From: Gillisella vitis
GTDB lineage: Bacteria > Pseudomonadota > Alphaproteobacteria > Rhizobiales > Rhizobiaceae
Direction: 5' to 3'
DNA: 64,000 bases
Assembly (NCBI RefSeq): GCF_014204625.1
Contig: NZ_JACHLU010000003.1
Span: 186,001 to 250,000 of the forward strand
The notes beneath the pieces are model-generated. The model ran no database searches, was not told the origin of the DNA, and was given only the letters and a program-made list of their open reading frames with translations. Numbering within the stretch: the first letter of the stretch is position 1; each line of letters begins with the position of its first letter. Positions 56,046 through 64,000 of the stretch are shown here, in pieces. Both the position numbers and the translations under genes were made by a program.

Positions 56046-58307
56046 TCAGGCCGTCAGTTTCAATTTCATGGTCTCAATCTGCTGTGACAGGGCATTGATC
56101 GAGTCGCGTGTTGGCGGTGTGGCCCGCAAGGCCTGGGCATGGTCGGCAATATCATTGATACCCACATTGCTGGCAGCCCCTTTGATGGTGTGCAGCACCC
56201 GATCAATCTCACGATCGTTCTGAGTGGAAAATGCCGCATTTAACGCAGTCATAAGATCCTGGGCATCCTTAAAAAAGGATTCAATCAGCTCCTGATATAC
56301 ATCTTCTCCCAGCGCTTCAATCAATTCATCCTGCCGCGCCTTGTCCGCCCCATTGATTTCATCCAGATGTTGCTGAAGGGTGAGGGGAGGCTGATCAAGA
56401 GCAAGCTCATCAGCCAAGCCGACAATCCGTGGTTCTTCACCGACGAAGGTACCCTGTTCGATTGGGGCGAATGTCAGAATAACATCGCGCAGACGGGCCA
56501 TGGTTACCGGCTTTGATTCGAACCCCACCATGCCGGCGGCCCGGCACCGGCGACGGTCATCATCCGAGGCATTGGCGGTCATGGCGACAATGGGCGTCAG
56601 GGCCGAGGCACCGCCTCGCTCAATAATGTGTTTTGTCGCTTCAATTCCATCCATCACCGGCATTTGCATGTCCATGAGAATCAGGTCAAATACGTCCTGT
56701 TCGGTTTTGTCCACGGCTTCTGCGCCATTATCGGCCATCACGACATCCTGGCCCAGCTTTTCCAGAAAGCGGCGCGCCACCTGCTGGTTGACAGCATTGT
56801 CTTCCACCAGAAGAATCTTGAGACATGGAAAATGCTCTTCCAGCTTGTGATTTTTGCGGTTCTGTCGAACTTCATCCTTGTCGGCGGCAATCACGGGCAG
56901 TTCGAACCAGAAAATACTGCCGACCCCGACAGTGCTGCTCATTCCCAGCTCACCGCCCAGTTTGCCGACGATCTGTTTGCAGATGGTGAGACCAAGTCCG
57001 GTGCCGCCATATTTGCGATTGATGCTGGCATCGACCTGGGAAAACGGCTGAAACAGCTTGGCAACGCCAGCTTCGTCAATGCCAATGCCAGTGTCTTCCA
57101 CTTCAAAGCGCAGCATCAAGGCACTGCCGCGATAAAATTCCCGCAGCCGCAGAGTGACGGTGCCATTGTGGGTGAATTTGACCGCGTTGCTCAACAGGTT
57201 GAGCAGAACCTGACGCAGACGGGTGGGGTCGGTGCGCACATACAGCGCCTCCAGCGACAAAGGAATATCCACAATCAGCTGGTTTTTTTGCGCGTCGGCC
57301 CGCCCTTGCATGATGCTGACCGTGCTTTCGGCAAGGCTGGAAATATCGACAGCCCGCTCCTCCAGCTCCAGTTTGCCGTGTTCAATTTTCGAGTAATCAA
57401 GAACCTCGTTGATCACCTCCAGCAGGGCCTCGCCGGAAGATCGAATGGTTTTGACACTTTGCAGCGCGTCCGGTGGAAGCTCGGAATATTCGAGCAATTC
57501 GGCCATGCCGAGAATGGCATTCAGGGGCGTGCGGATTTCATGGCCCATCGTTGCCATGAATTGTGATTTGGCCCGGTTTCCGGCATCTGCGGCCTCATAG
57601 GCGTTGGAGACTTCACGCGCCATGGTCTCCAGACGGTGACTGGTTTCGCGCACCGATTTCAGCTGGCGGCGCAGGGTGACGACCAGAAAGGTCACCGATA
57701 CCATCAACAGGCCCAGCATGATGGCGGAGGTTTTTTCCAGCTCGATCATATGGGAGCGGATTGCGGCACGCTCACTGCCAATATGGCTGTTGGTGTAAAG
57801 CAGCAGATCGCCGGTTTCTTGCGTGAGGGTCACAAACTGCTGTGTAACTGCCTCAAAATCCCCTTTGGCTGTGGGGGTCTTTGCAGCCAGCGCATTAAAG
57901 AATGGCTCGTGATCCGCAATGATTTTGTCGATTTTGCGCAAGTAATCCGACACGGTTGTATCGTGAATGAAATATTTGCCAAAATTGGACTCTTTGACCA
58001 GTTTTATCCGGGAATACAGGATGTCGTATTGCAAGGATATGTCTGTTCGTTCCTTCTCGGTCGGATTGTCGGTTTCGCGCACTTCTCTCAGGGTGTGGGT
58101 GAGTGTTCGGGCTTCGCGGTCCAGCTGATATACGGCCCAGATGCTGTTTTCACGGATGTCGTCAAACAGCAGGCGGAAGCGGTCGGAAATATCCTTGGAG
58201 AGCAGCAGGAATGTCAAAAGTAGCACACTGCACAGCACCAGAAGCACAAATGTTGTTTTAGGCTTTGACCGTTGCCGCTCTAAACCTGTGCGATTGAACA
58301 GGGTCAT
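56046..58307 (-). CDS. Hybrid sensor histidine kinase with receiver and HPt domains
   Basis: Membrane kinase of 753 residues. Membrane segments lie at about 19-37 and 195-211 and enclose a helical periplasmic sensor. The HisKA motif MATMGHEIRTPLNAILGMAELL carries the His at residue 256, and an HATPase domain follows (NLLSNAVKFT, DTGIGID, GGTGLGLTICKQIVG). A receiver (from about residue 495) has its Asp near 544 in LILMDMQMPVMDG, and a C-terminal HPt domain has the His near 704 in VLHTIKGAASNVG. The internal relay His-Asp-His could pass phosphate to the neighbouring HD-GYP and stand-alone receivers. It overlaps the upstream gene by 4 bp. Confidence 0.94.
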   Translation of the reverse strand: MTLFNRTGLERQRSKPKTTFVLLVLCSVLLLTFLLLSKDISDRFRLLFDDIRENSIWAVYQLDREARTLTHTLREVRETDNPTEKERTDISLQYDILYSRIKLVKESNFGKYFIHDTTVSDYLRKIDKIIADHEPFFNALAAKTPTAKGDFEAVTQQFVTLTQETGDLLLYTNSHIGSERAAIRSHMIELEKTSAIMLGLLMVSVTFLVVTLRRQLKSVRETSHRLETMAREVSNAYEAADAGNRAKSQFMATMGHEIRTPLNAILGMAELLEYSELPPDALQSVKTIRSSGEALLEVINEVLDYSKIEHGKLELEERAVDISSLAESTVSIMQGRADAQKNQLIVDIPLSLEALYVRTDPTRLRQVLLNLLSNAVKFTHNGTVTLRLREFYRGSALMLRFEVEDTGIGIDEAGVAKLFQPFSQVDASINRKYGGTGLGLTICKQIVGKLGGELGMSSTVGVGSIFWFELPVIAADKDEVRQNRKNHKLEEHFPCLKILLVEDNAVNQQVARRFLEKLGQDVVMADNGAEAVDKTEQDVFDLILMDMQMPVMDGIEATKHIIERGGASALTPIVAMTANASDDDRRRCRAAGMVGFESKPVTMARLRDVILTFAPIEQGTFVGEEPRIVGLADELALDQPPLTLQQHLDEINGADKARQDELIEALGEDVYQELIESFFKDAQDLMTALNAAFSTQNDREIDRVLHTIKGAASNVGINDIADHAQALRATPPTRDSINALSQQIETMKLKLTA

Positions 58308-58801
58308 GGAAGAATCTCAATGTCCCTGATTTGCCAGACCGAGCGGGAAAAATAGGTCTCTGTATAAATCTTCGAATCCAGATCAAAAGGATAGACCAGC
58401 ATGGTTGGCCCCTTGTCGCGCACGGACATGGTTTTGCCGTTCAGCTTTGTGGCAACAATCATGTCGAAGTTCTGAGCATCCGATGCGGGAAGCGTCACAG
58501 CATATTCATTCAGCGCACGCACACGAAGCCGGGTTCCAGAAGCGCCTGCGGCCTCCAGAACTGCACGAAGAAATGGGCCGGAAAATGTTACCTTCCCGTC
58601 TGTCCATGGCGTTTCCATTGTTGGGCTTCGGCCTGGTAGTGCTTCCAGCATGGCCAGATCAAAAGCGGCATCCGCCCCACTGTTGGGGTTAGAGAGCTGA
58701 CCTTTGAGGGTCAGGATGACCGGCCCTTTGGGAGCCTCCAGCGCCATCAGCGGCGTGATCGTGCAAAGCAATGCTGCGACAGCCCATATCAAAGCTTTCA
58801 T
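58304..58801 (-). CDS. Exported protein with molybdopterin-oxidoreductase-like fold, probable accessory sensor
   Basis: A 165-residue protein with a signal peptide (KALIWAVAALLCTITPLMA) and a small domain resembling the Oxidored_molyb (sulfite-oxidase type) fold: ILTLKGQLSN, FSGPFLRAVLEAAGASGTRLRVRALNEYAVTLP and TMLVYPFDLDSKIY. It has no cysteine in the mature part, so a molybdenum cofactor ligand is absent and catalysis is unlikely. Its position, overlapping the histidine kinase by 4 bp and the receiver gene by 4 bp, suggests a periplasmic ligand-binding partner for the kinase. That function is inference. Confidence 0.75.
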   Translation of the reverse strand: MKALIWAVAALLCTITPLMALEAPKGPVILTLKGQLSNPNSGADAAFDLAMLEALPGRSPTMETPWTDGKVTFSGPFLRAVLEAAGASGTRLRVRALNEYAVTLPASDAQNFDMIVATKLNGKTMSVRDKGPTMLVYPFDLDSKIYTETYFSRSVWQIRDIEILP

Positions 58802-59190
58802 TCTTGCGCTCCATCAACGGCGACGCTCCGTCCGCGGTGATTGGCGATGAGCTGGCGAAATGCCAAAGCTTCAACCGGCTTTGTCAGAAAATCCGAGACG
58901 CCGCTCTCCTTGGCCGCCAGGCGCAGGGCTGGGTCATTATCACCTGTGACCATAATGATGGGTACCGTGTCATAGCGATGAAGCTGGCGAATGGCCTTGA
59001 CGAATTGAAGGCCTGTCATACCCGGCAGAATCTGGTCAACAATCAGCATGTCGAACAGGGTGTTGTGACACAGAACCAGAGCGTCATTAGCATCAGCCTG
59101 CAAGGTCACTTCATCGTCGGCAACCTTGCGTGCCAGATGCTTCAGGATCATCGCGTTTGTGGGATTATCCTCGACGATCAGAATGCTCAT
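58798..59190 (-). CDS. Stand-alone receiver-domain response regulator
   Basis: CheY-like protein of 130 residues with one receiver domain. The acidic pair lies at 7-8 (IVEDNPTN), the phospho-accepting Asp at 52 (LIVDQILPG), the Thr at about 82 (IMVTGDND) and the conserved Lys at about 104 (DFLTKPVEA). There is no output domain, so it may act as a phosphate sink, a relay or a protein-binding switch. It is the first gene of the four-gene operon. The 290-bp gap upstream (59191-59480) has AT-rich tracts and a CCTGCAT/ATGCAGG palindrome but no gene. Confidence 0.92.
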   Translation of the reverse strand: MSILIVEDNPTNAMILKHLARKVADDEVTLQADANDALVLCHNTLFDMLIVDQILPGMTGLQFVKAIRQLHRYDTVPIIMVTGDNDPALRLAAKESGVSDFLTKPVEALAFRQLIANHRGRSVAVDGAQE

Positions 59191-59480
59191 GGTTGCCTCC
59201 CTCAGATATTGCCATGAAACCGGAGCGTCTGGTGAGGCAGGTCAATGCCGATCACCTCTGACGGTATCAAATTACGAGCCTTGGTATCATTCTGGTTCCA
59301 TCTGAAGCGGCCTGCATCATGCAGGACCAGTCATGGCTCCATACGTCTGTCTATTGCGCAGGTTGTAACAAGCCTGCCCTGATATTAACTGAAGCAAATA
59401 GGTAAATTTTTAATTTTTTTTGCGCTCAATCGGGATGAACAATTTGGAGGGTGGAAGGATGCATACCGCTGTTTCAGCGG

Positions 59481-60197
59481 TTATGTTGGATAGGGAACAA
59501 CACGGGAAAGGCGCCGGAGCAATTCGCGGGGGCGGGCAATGATGATGGCATCACTGCTGCGTTCAATGACGGCATCCTGTAAAAGGCGTGACATTTCCCG
59601 CGAGACACTTTCGCGGCTGGCTCCGACATGTTCAGCCAAAGCCGCATGAATTATCGTTGGCGTGATGATACGGCGCTCCTGATTGTCGGGACAGGGTACT
59701 GACAGCCGCAATAATGCATTGTAGAGGCGATATTTGACATCCAGATAGGAATGCTCGCTCATTCTGAGATAAACTGTTCGCATCCGCGCTGTCATCGTGG
59801 TCAGCAGGCTGAGACACACATCATGGCGGGTCTTGATGATGTCCTGAAAAACCGCCAGCGGAATAACGATGAGCTCCGCATCGGTTATGCTCATCAGAAA
59901 CCCGTTTTCCCAATGGCCGTTCATGGCGGTTAAAGCGCCGATAATCGACCCTGGGGGGAAATCTTCGAGGAAGAACTCTTTGCCCGGCGCAATGCGCAAG
60001 CCTGCCCTGATGGTTCCGGATATATTGAAAAAAACAACTCTTTCGGTCTGATGATCATCATACAGCATTGTGCCTGCCGTGACCGAGCGCATTGCGCAGC
60101 AACTGGACCATGTCTGGCTCTGTTCTGGCGTCAAATGCGCCAGCAGAGGAATTTGTTCAAGCAGCCCTGCATCGCTGGTGGCGTCATGTGTTGTCAT
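59481..60197 (-). CDS. Crp/Fnr-family transcriptional regulator
   Basis: DNA-binding regulator of 238 residues. It has an N-terminal cyclic-nucleotide-type beta barrel (about 20-130, with FFNISGTIRAGLRIAPGKEFFLEDFPPGSIIGALTAM) and a C-terminal helix-turn-helix ALAEHVGASRESVSREMSRLLQDAVIER (about 182-209). Two adjacent cysteines (SSCCAM) are present near residue 32, but not the FNR four-cysteine cluster, so oxygen sensing through FeS is unlikely. ATG 60197 has AAGGA 8 bases upstream. Its target genes are unknown. Confidence 0.9.
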   Translation of the reverse strand: MTTHDATSDAGLLEQIPLLAHLTPEQSQTWSSCCAMRSVTAGTMLYDDHQTERVVFFNISGTIRAGLRIAPGKEFFLEDFPPGSIIGALTAMNGHWENGFLMSITDAELIVIPLAVFQDIIKTRHDVCLSLLTTMTARMRTVYLRMSEHSYLDVKYRLYNALLRLSVPCPDNQERRIITPTIIHAALAEHVGASRESVSREMSRLLQDAVIERSSDAIIIARPRELLRRLSRVVPYPT

Positions 60198-60306
60198 GAT
60201 AGTCTTCCTTGATCGCAATCAGCCTCACATTACTGTAACGTTTAGGGGAAGGAAAAGACAACCAAAAGAAATGGTGTTGGTGTTTCGGGCTGCGTCTATC
60301 ATGCTT

Positions 60307-61374
60307 TCAATCAGACGTTTGATTGACACTGTCTTGATTGAGATTGCCCGCCGCCGCTCCCCAGACATCGCTGAGGGCAAAACCGCCGCTGAGCGGATCA
60401 AAGGCATCCAGCGCCACCTGATGCAGCCCGAATGTGAAGCCGCGACCTGTGATGGTGGGAATGACCGCTGCTCGGCCGCCCACCGTGGTGAGGCTATCAA
60501 GACCAACCTGAAACTCAGAGCCGATAATCGAGCGCGACACAAAACGCGCGCCGGGCTGTATCTTGCCACGGGCGTGCAGAGTGGCCAGATTGGCAGAATT
60601 GCCGGTGCCGCAGGGCGAGCGATCCACCCGTCCGGGCCACATGGTGGTGCAGGTGCGCACCGCCCCATCCGGGTCCACATCGCGGAACATCACATAAGCG
60701 ATGCCGGAAATCTCCGGTATTTCCGGGTGGGCAACCTGAAACTGGGCGTTGATTTCGGCTTTCAGCATCATGCCCGCATCGACCAGCCGCCGGGCATTGT
60801 CTGGTTCGATGGTGATGCCGATCTGCGGAGCATCGACCAAAGCATAGAAAATGCCGCCATAGGCAATATCAACATTGATGTCACCCCATTGTTCGGTTGC
60901 AACCCTGGCATCAAGTTGATGCACAAAGGATGGCACCATGGTCAGTGTCACACTGTCGCAATGACCATCGCGGCATTGGGCCACGGCTTTCACCAGGCCT
61001 GCGGCAGTTTCCAGCACCACCACGGTTTCCGGCTCATGCATGTCCACCATGCCGCTTTCCAGCAATGCCGTGGTAACGCAAATGGAATTGGAGCCGGAGC
61101 TTGCATGGGCCTGATCGGGCTGGAGAATGATGAAGGCCGCATCGGCATCTGGATGTTTGGCAGGCAACAGCAGATTGACAGAGCCAATCGGCGCACCGCG
61201 CGGCTCCAGCACCAGAAAGTGTCGAAGCTCTCGCCCTTTCGGGTCGCTGTTCAGCCATTGTAGCTGCTCGGCAACGGTGTTTCCGGGAATTTTCGGCACG
61301 CCACCGACTGCGACCTTGCCGATTTCGCCCTCGCAATGGACGTCCAGCAATTGCATCACCCGCTTCCACCGCAT
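60307..61374 (-). CDS. Proline racemase superfamily enzyme (hydroxyproline epimerase/dehydratase-like)
   Basis: A 355-residue member of the proline racemase family, which acts on proline or hydroxyprolines. The second catalytic motif is intact (DRSPCGTGNSAN, Cys255), but the first site, normally CGHN, reads SSGSNS with Ser93 in place of Cys. Ser/Cys pairs occur in a subgroup with hydroxyproline-related activities; the exact substrate cannot be called. ATG 61374 has GGGGAG 6 bases upstream. It follows the Crp-family gene on the same strand, with no transporter or other hydroxyproline gene beside it in this window. Confidence 0.87.
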   Translation of the reverse strand: MRWKRVMQLLDVHCEGEIGKVAVGGVPKIPGNTVAEQLQWLNSDPKGRELRHFLVLEPRGAPIGSVNLLLPAKHPDADAAFIILQPDQAHASSGSNSICVTTALLESGMVDMHEPETVVVLETAAGLVKAVAQCRDGHCDSVTLTMVPSFVHQLDARVATEQWGDINVDIAYGGIFYALVDAPQIGITIEPDNARRLVDAGMMLKAEINAQFQVAHPEIPEISGIAYVMFRDVDPDGAVRTCTTMWPGRVDRSPCGTGNSANLATLHARGKIQPGARFVSRSIIGSEFQVGLDSLTTVGGRAAVIPTITGRGFTFGLHQVALDAFDPLSGGFALSDVWGAAAGNLNQDSVNQTSD

Positions 61375-61521
61375 GGCTTTCTCCCCTTCATTTCTGGCGG
61401 CATCGCCTTCAATGGAAGGGCTGCCAAGGACACGCATTCTGATATATCAGATTGAATGCCTTTGGCGATAGAAAATTATGACTGTTGCATCTATCTGGCC
61501 AGGTCATGGAGCGGAAAGACT

Positions 61522-62784
61522 CTAACGGGCAACAGTATCCTGTACCGAATTGACCGTTGAGCCAGCACTTCTGCCAAGCTGTTTGAGCTGGTCGTTATAG
61601 TTGCGACGGGTGCGGGCATCGAAGACGATGATGGGTGCGCTGATGGCCGTGCTGGCAACCTGACCAATTGTATTGGTGGTGCCGATTGCGACTGCGCCAA
61701 GGGCCTCACCAAGGCCAACGTTTGAGTCGGTCACAGTCTGGCCAGACAGAAGACGGCTGCCAATCAGGCGCACCACTTCCGGGCTTTCGGCAAATTTGCC
61801 ATGGTTAAGCTGATCGCCGGTTTTCAGTTTGGTCAGATCAATCACGGTAATGCCAGTTGCTTCCAGTGCGCTGCGATATGGCTCATCGGCTGGATTGATT
61901 TGTCCTAAGCGATCAACATTGCCGGAAATGCGCCGTGATATGCTGAGCGCGCGATCATCACGTGAGACAAAAATGGTAAAATGCGGCGGCTTTGTTCCCA
62001 GTGCCATGAACTGGCTGCGGAACACATCGACATCCAGATCTGGTGAGGCCAGAATGACATTGGCAATTTTGGGGTTAACACGCCCGTGGCGGATGGCCAT
62101 TTGCCTCAGTGCCTCCACGGCCAGCCACGAGCCCATGGAATGGGCCATGACGGTCACATCTGTTACGCCCGGCTCGGCGCTGACGCGACTCAACAGATCC
62201 TCAAGGGCATCTCGGGAATAGTTGGTGCTTTCCTTGTCGTAATTATAATCAAATATGCTGGCGCGCGATGGCCATGTGAACAGCACCGGGACCACATCTG
62301 TCTTCGAGTCATGCACGATTTGCGCAAATCGGTAGACGGAATCCTCATAGGTATTGTTAAAGCCATGCACAAAAACCATCACCCGGCGTTTGTTGACGGC
62401 ATTGGCACGGATCCAGTTGCGTCCATCCCGCTCGGTGGGCAAAGGCTGAACAGAGACGGTTGTGAAGTCTTTGCTGGGGTCTGGTGGCAGATGCTTTGGC
62501 CACTGGACTTCACCAATCTTGCGATTTTTATCCGGGGGTATGGAAACGGTCACCGCATCAATCTTCAGGTCGCTGCCGCGTTCGCCGCTGAAAAGAATGG
62601 CGGGATTTTGCGATGGTTCGCGCGTGGTGGCCACCAGCATTTTCACGGGTGTTGCATTGGGGGTGCTGACGCTACCCACCGGCTTCATGACACCCTCCAG
62701 ACGCCCGCCGCATCCCGCAAGGCTCGCGGCGAGCAGAATGAACAATGCGCTTTTCAATAATCTGCGGATAGCCGGAGGCGTCAT
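61522..62784 (-). CDS. Lipoprotein alpha/beta hydrolase (DUF900-like)
   Basis: A 420-residue protein with a lipoprotein signal peptide (SALFILLAASLAGCGG; the lipobox cysteine is at residue 25) and a DUF900-type alpha/beta hydrolase domain: VMVFVHGFNNTYEDSVYRFAQIVHD holds the oxyanion region and MAHSMGSWLAVEAL the GxSxG nucleophile. The C-terminal 90 residues are glycine/alanine/threonine-rich and may be a membrane-associated tail. The substrate is unknown. It lies between the racemase-family gene and the CoA-transferase gene, all on the minus strand. Confidence 0.9.
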   Translation of the reverse strand: MTPPAIRRLLKSALFILLAASLAGCGGRLEGVMKPVGSVSTPNATPVKMLVATTREPSQNPAILFSGERGSDLKIDAVTVSIPPDKNRKIGEVQWPKHLPPDPSKDFTTVSVQPLPTERDGRNWIRANAVNKRRVMVFVHGFNNTYEDSVYRFAQIVHDSKTDVVPVLFTWPSRASIFDYNYDKESTNYSRDALEDLLSRVSAEPGVTDVTVMAHSMGSWLAVEALRQMAIRHGRVNPKIANVILASPDLDVDVFRSQFMALGTKPPHFTIFVSRDDRALSISRRISGNVDRLGQINPADEPYRSALEATGITVIDLTKLKTGDQLNHGKFAESPEVVRLIGSRLLSGQTVTDSNVGLGEALGAVAIGTTNTIGQVASTAISAPIIVFDARTRRNYNDQLKQLGRSAGSTVNSVQDTVAR

Positions 62785-62944
62785 GATAAACAGGCTCTTT
62801 TACGCCCCCACATATCGAGGGTAATGAGTGTTGAAATTGCTTTATCGTCATTTGAGATCGAAATCTACCGTTTATCACGCACAGATGGCATAAGTGCTGT
62901 GACGTTGCAATTTTACTATACCTGACCGGATGAAAAAGGTTACA

Positions 62945-62964
62945 GCATCGGACCGAAAAGTGGG
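62945..62964 (-). repeat. Family A repeat fragment
   Basis: GCATCGGACCGAAAAGTGGG is the reverse complement of the CCCACTTTTCGGTCCGATGC end of family A (9793-9812). Confidence 0.6.
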
Positions 62965-62972
62965 TGATCCTC

Positions 62973-62993
62973 ATCCTCCCCATAGGGGAGGAT
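62973..62993. terminator. Short GC-rich hairpin downstream of the CoA-transferase gene
   Basis: ATCCTCCCC, loop ATA, GGGGAGGAT, with TTT following on the + strand only. It adjoins the family A fragment and resembles the small hairpin at 50271. The 253-bp gap 62785-63036 otherwise holds nothing I can assign. Confidence 0.5.
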
Positions 62994-63036
62994 TTTCAGG
63001 TGCCGGTCTCATGTTTTTGCCTTTCAGGCTTTGAGC

Positions 63037-64000
63037 TCAGGCTTTGAGCATTGTCTGCCTGTCGCGCAGATCCTGATGCCATGAGAGGGCTTGCTCAATC
63101 AGGTGGGGCGTATGCCCGCCACGCTTCAGGGCTTCGGTAAAATAGTCGGCAAGCTGGTGGCGATAGGAGGGATGAACGCAATTGCGGATAATCAGCGCTG
63201 CCCTCTCACGCGGAGCCAGCCCTCGAAGATCAGCAATCCCTTGTTCCGTCACCAGAATATCCACATCATGCTCCGTGTGATCCACATGGCTGACCATGGG
63301 CACCACCGAGGAAATGGCCCCGCCCTTGGCGATTGATTTGGTGACGAAGACGGACAGATAGGCATTGCGGGCAAAATCGCCAGAGCCGCCAATACCATTC
63401 ATCATGTGGGTGCCGCCGACATGGGTGGAGTTGACGTTGCCGTAAATGTCAAACTCCAGCGCGGTGTTGATGCTGATCAGACCCAGCCTGCGAATGACTT
63501 CGGGATGGTTGCTGATTTCCTGCGGCCTCAGCAGCAGATGGGGTTTATACTCTGACAGGCGAGGCAAGACTTTCTGATACATTTCGGCGGACAGCGTGAT
63601 GGACGAGGCCGAGGCGAAATTCATTTTGCCTGCATCGATCAACTCAAAGGTCGAGTCCTGCAACACTTCCGAATACATTTTGAGATCATGGAAAGGGGTG
63701 TCGAGAAACCCATGCAGAACGGAGTTGGCAATGGTGCCAATGCCGGCCTGCAAGGGCTGAAGATCATATCCCATGCGGCCGTGTTTGACCTCATGCAGAA
63801 GAAGTTCGCTCAGGTGCCCTGCAATGGCACGGGTGTCGTTGTCCGGAGGCTGAATGGATGCCGAGCTGTCATGCTTTTCGGATACGACGATGGCTGCAAT
63901 TTTTTCCGGCGGAATCGGAATGTAGGGCAGGCCAACCCGACTTTCGGGTGACACAATGGGGATCGGCATACGCGATGGTCGCTGGGAGGGAATGTAAATA
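63037..64000 (-). CDS. Acetyl-CoA hydrolase/succinyl-CoA:acetate CoA-transferase family (5' end outside window)
   Basis: C-terminal part, about 321 residues, of an Ach1/ScpC-type enzyme that moves CoA between short acids. The frame runs through the window edge: upstream of the first ATG (63969) it reads IYIPSQRPSR without a stop, so the start is missing. Diagnostic stretches are KMYSEVLQDSTFELID, which holds the probable catalytic Glu, THMMNGIGGSGDFARNAYLSVFVTKS and DILVTEQGIADLRGLAPRERA. Whether it acts as a hydrolase or transferase cannot be told from sequence. Confidence 0.92.
   Translation of the reverse strand, partial: IYIPSQRPSRMPIPIVSPESRVGLPYIPIPPEKIAAIVVSEKHDSSASIQPPDNDTRAIAGHLSELLLHEVKHGRMGYDLQPLQAGIGTIANSVLHGFLDTPFHDLKMYSEVLQDSTFELIDAGKMNFASASSITLSAEMYQKVLPRLSEYKPHLLLRPQEISNHPEVIRRLGLISINTALEFDIYGNVNSTHVGGTHMMNGIGGSGDFARNAYLSVFVTKSIAKGGAISSVVPMVSHVDHTEHDVDILVTEQGIADLRGLAPRERAALIIRNCVHPSYRHQLADYFTEALKRGGHTPHLIEQALSWHQDLRDRQTMLKA

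Noticed and set aside
58304..58801. Active molybdenum sulfite-oxidase-type enzyme
   Set aside because: The mature protein is short and has no cysteine to bind the cofactor, so only the fold resemblance is kept.
60070..61263. 397-codon open frame on the plus strand opposite the Crp-family and racemase-family genes
   Set aside because: It spans two real genes and their gap on the other strand and shows no family motif.
1..64000. Prophage, insertion sequence or integrative element
   Set aside because: No transposase, integrase, phage structural or conjugation gene was seen; the single tRNA gene has no integrase or att-like repeat beside it.

Overview
This window is a piece of an alphaproteobacterial chromosome, almost certainly from the Rhizobiaceae (Agrobacterium/Allorhizobium/Rhizobium group). 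The evidence is the gene content and order: a mutS-glnD-murJ-trpS block, a praR-like regulator next to metK, the phoR-pstSCAB-phoU-phoB cluster, the cell-cycle regulator gcrA beside argD-argF-hslO, TTG/GTG starts, and several families of short palindromic intergenic repeats of the kind known from rhizobia. I see no transposase, integrase, phage gene, plasmid replication gene or CRISPR array.

Layout. 1-11.5 kb: DNA mismatch repair (mutS, start cut off by the window edge), nitrogen sensing (glnD), lipid II flippase (murJ), trpS, a universal stress protein, an Nfu iron-sulfur scaffold, tsaB, rimI and a Fur/Mur metal regulator. 11.5-21.7 kb: plsC, the tRNA/RNA maintenance group miaB-phoH-ybeY-corC-lnt, then praR, metK and trmB. 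21.7-31 kb: a small heat-shock pair (DUF1150 plus hsp20) with a sigma-32 type promoter, nucleoside hydrolase, a pyrimidine nucleotidase-like HAD protein, a secreted EF-hand protein, a chemoreceptor with a C-terminal DWEEF tether, tRNA-Thr(CGT), a nitronate monooxygenase, a membrane protein of unknown function and ppk2. 31-40 kb: the phosphate regulon with a PHO box ahead of pstS, ending in phoB; then gcrA. 40-45.5 kb: argD, argF, hslO, a DsbA-like protein and galE. 46-55 kb: fadD, pgi, an SDR, a sugar kinase, pyrE, a diguanylate cyclase and pyrC. 55-59.2 kb: a tightly overlapping four-gene signalling operon (receiver protein, periplasmic oxidoreductase-fold protein, hybrid histidine kinase with HPt, HD-GYP response regulator). 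59.5-64 kb: a Crp-family regulator, a proline-racemase-family enzyme, a lipoprotein alpha/beta hydrolase and the 3' part of an acetyl-CoA hydrolase/transferase gene.

How the genes work together. The Pho cluster supplies sensing (PhoR/PhoB/PhoU) and high-affinity uptake (PstSCAB), and ppk2, divergent from phoR, could link uptake to polyphosphate. Two widely separated genes for acyl-CoA or nitroalkane metabolism (fadD and the nitronate monooxygenase) carry near-identical TTGACGT...ACGTCAA operator-like sites. A diguanylate cyclase and an HD-GYP protein lie 1.4 kb apart, so c-di-GMP synthesis and breakdown functions sit together.

The most unusual non-coding signals are a cluster of GANTC methylation sites between gcrA and argD, a possible attenuator with mutually exclusive hairpins just ahead of argD, and at least four families of mosaic palindromic repeats that fill most of the longer gaps. 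The best candidate for an undescribed system is the four-gene signalling operon at 54940-59190. All functional calls are from reading the protein sequences; no database search was run.
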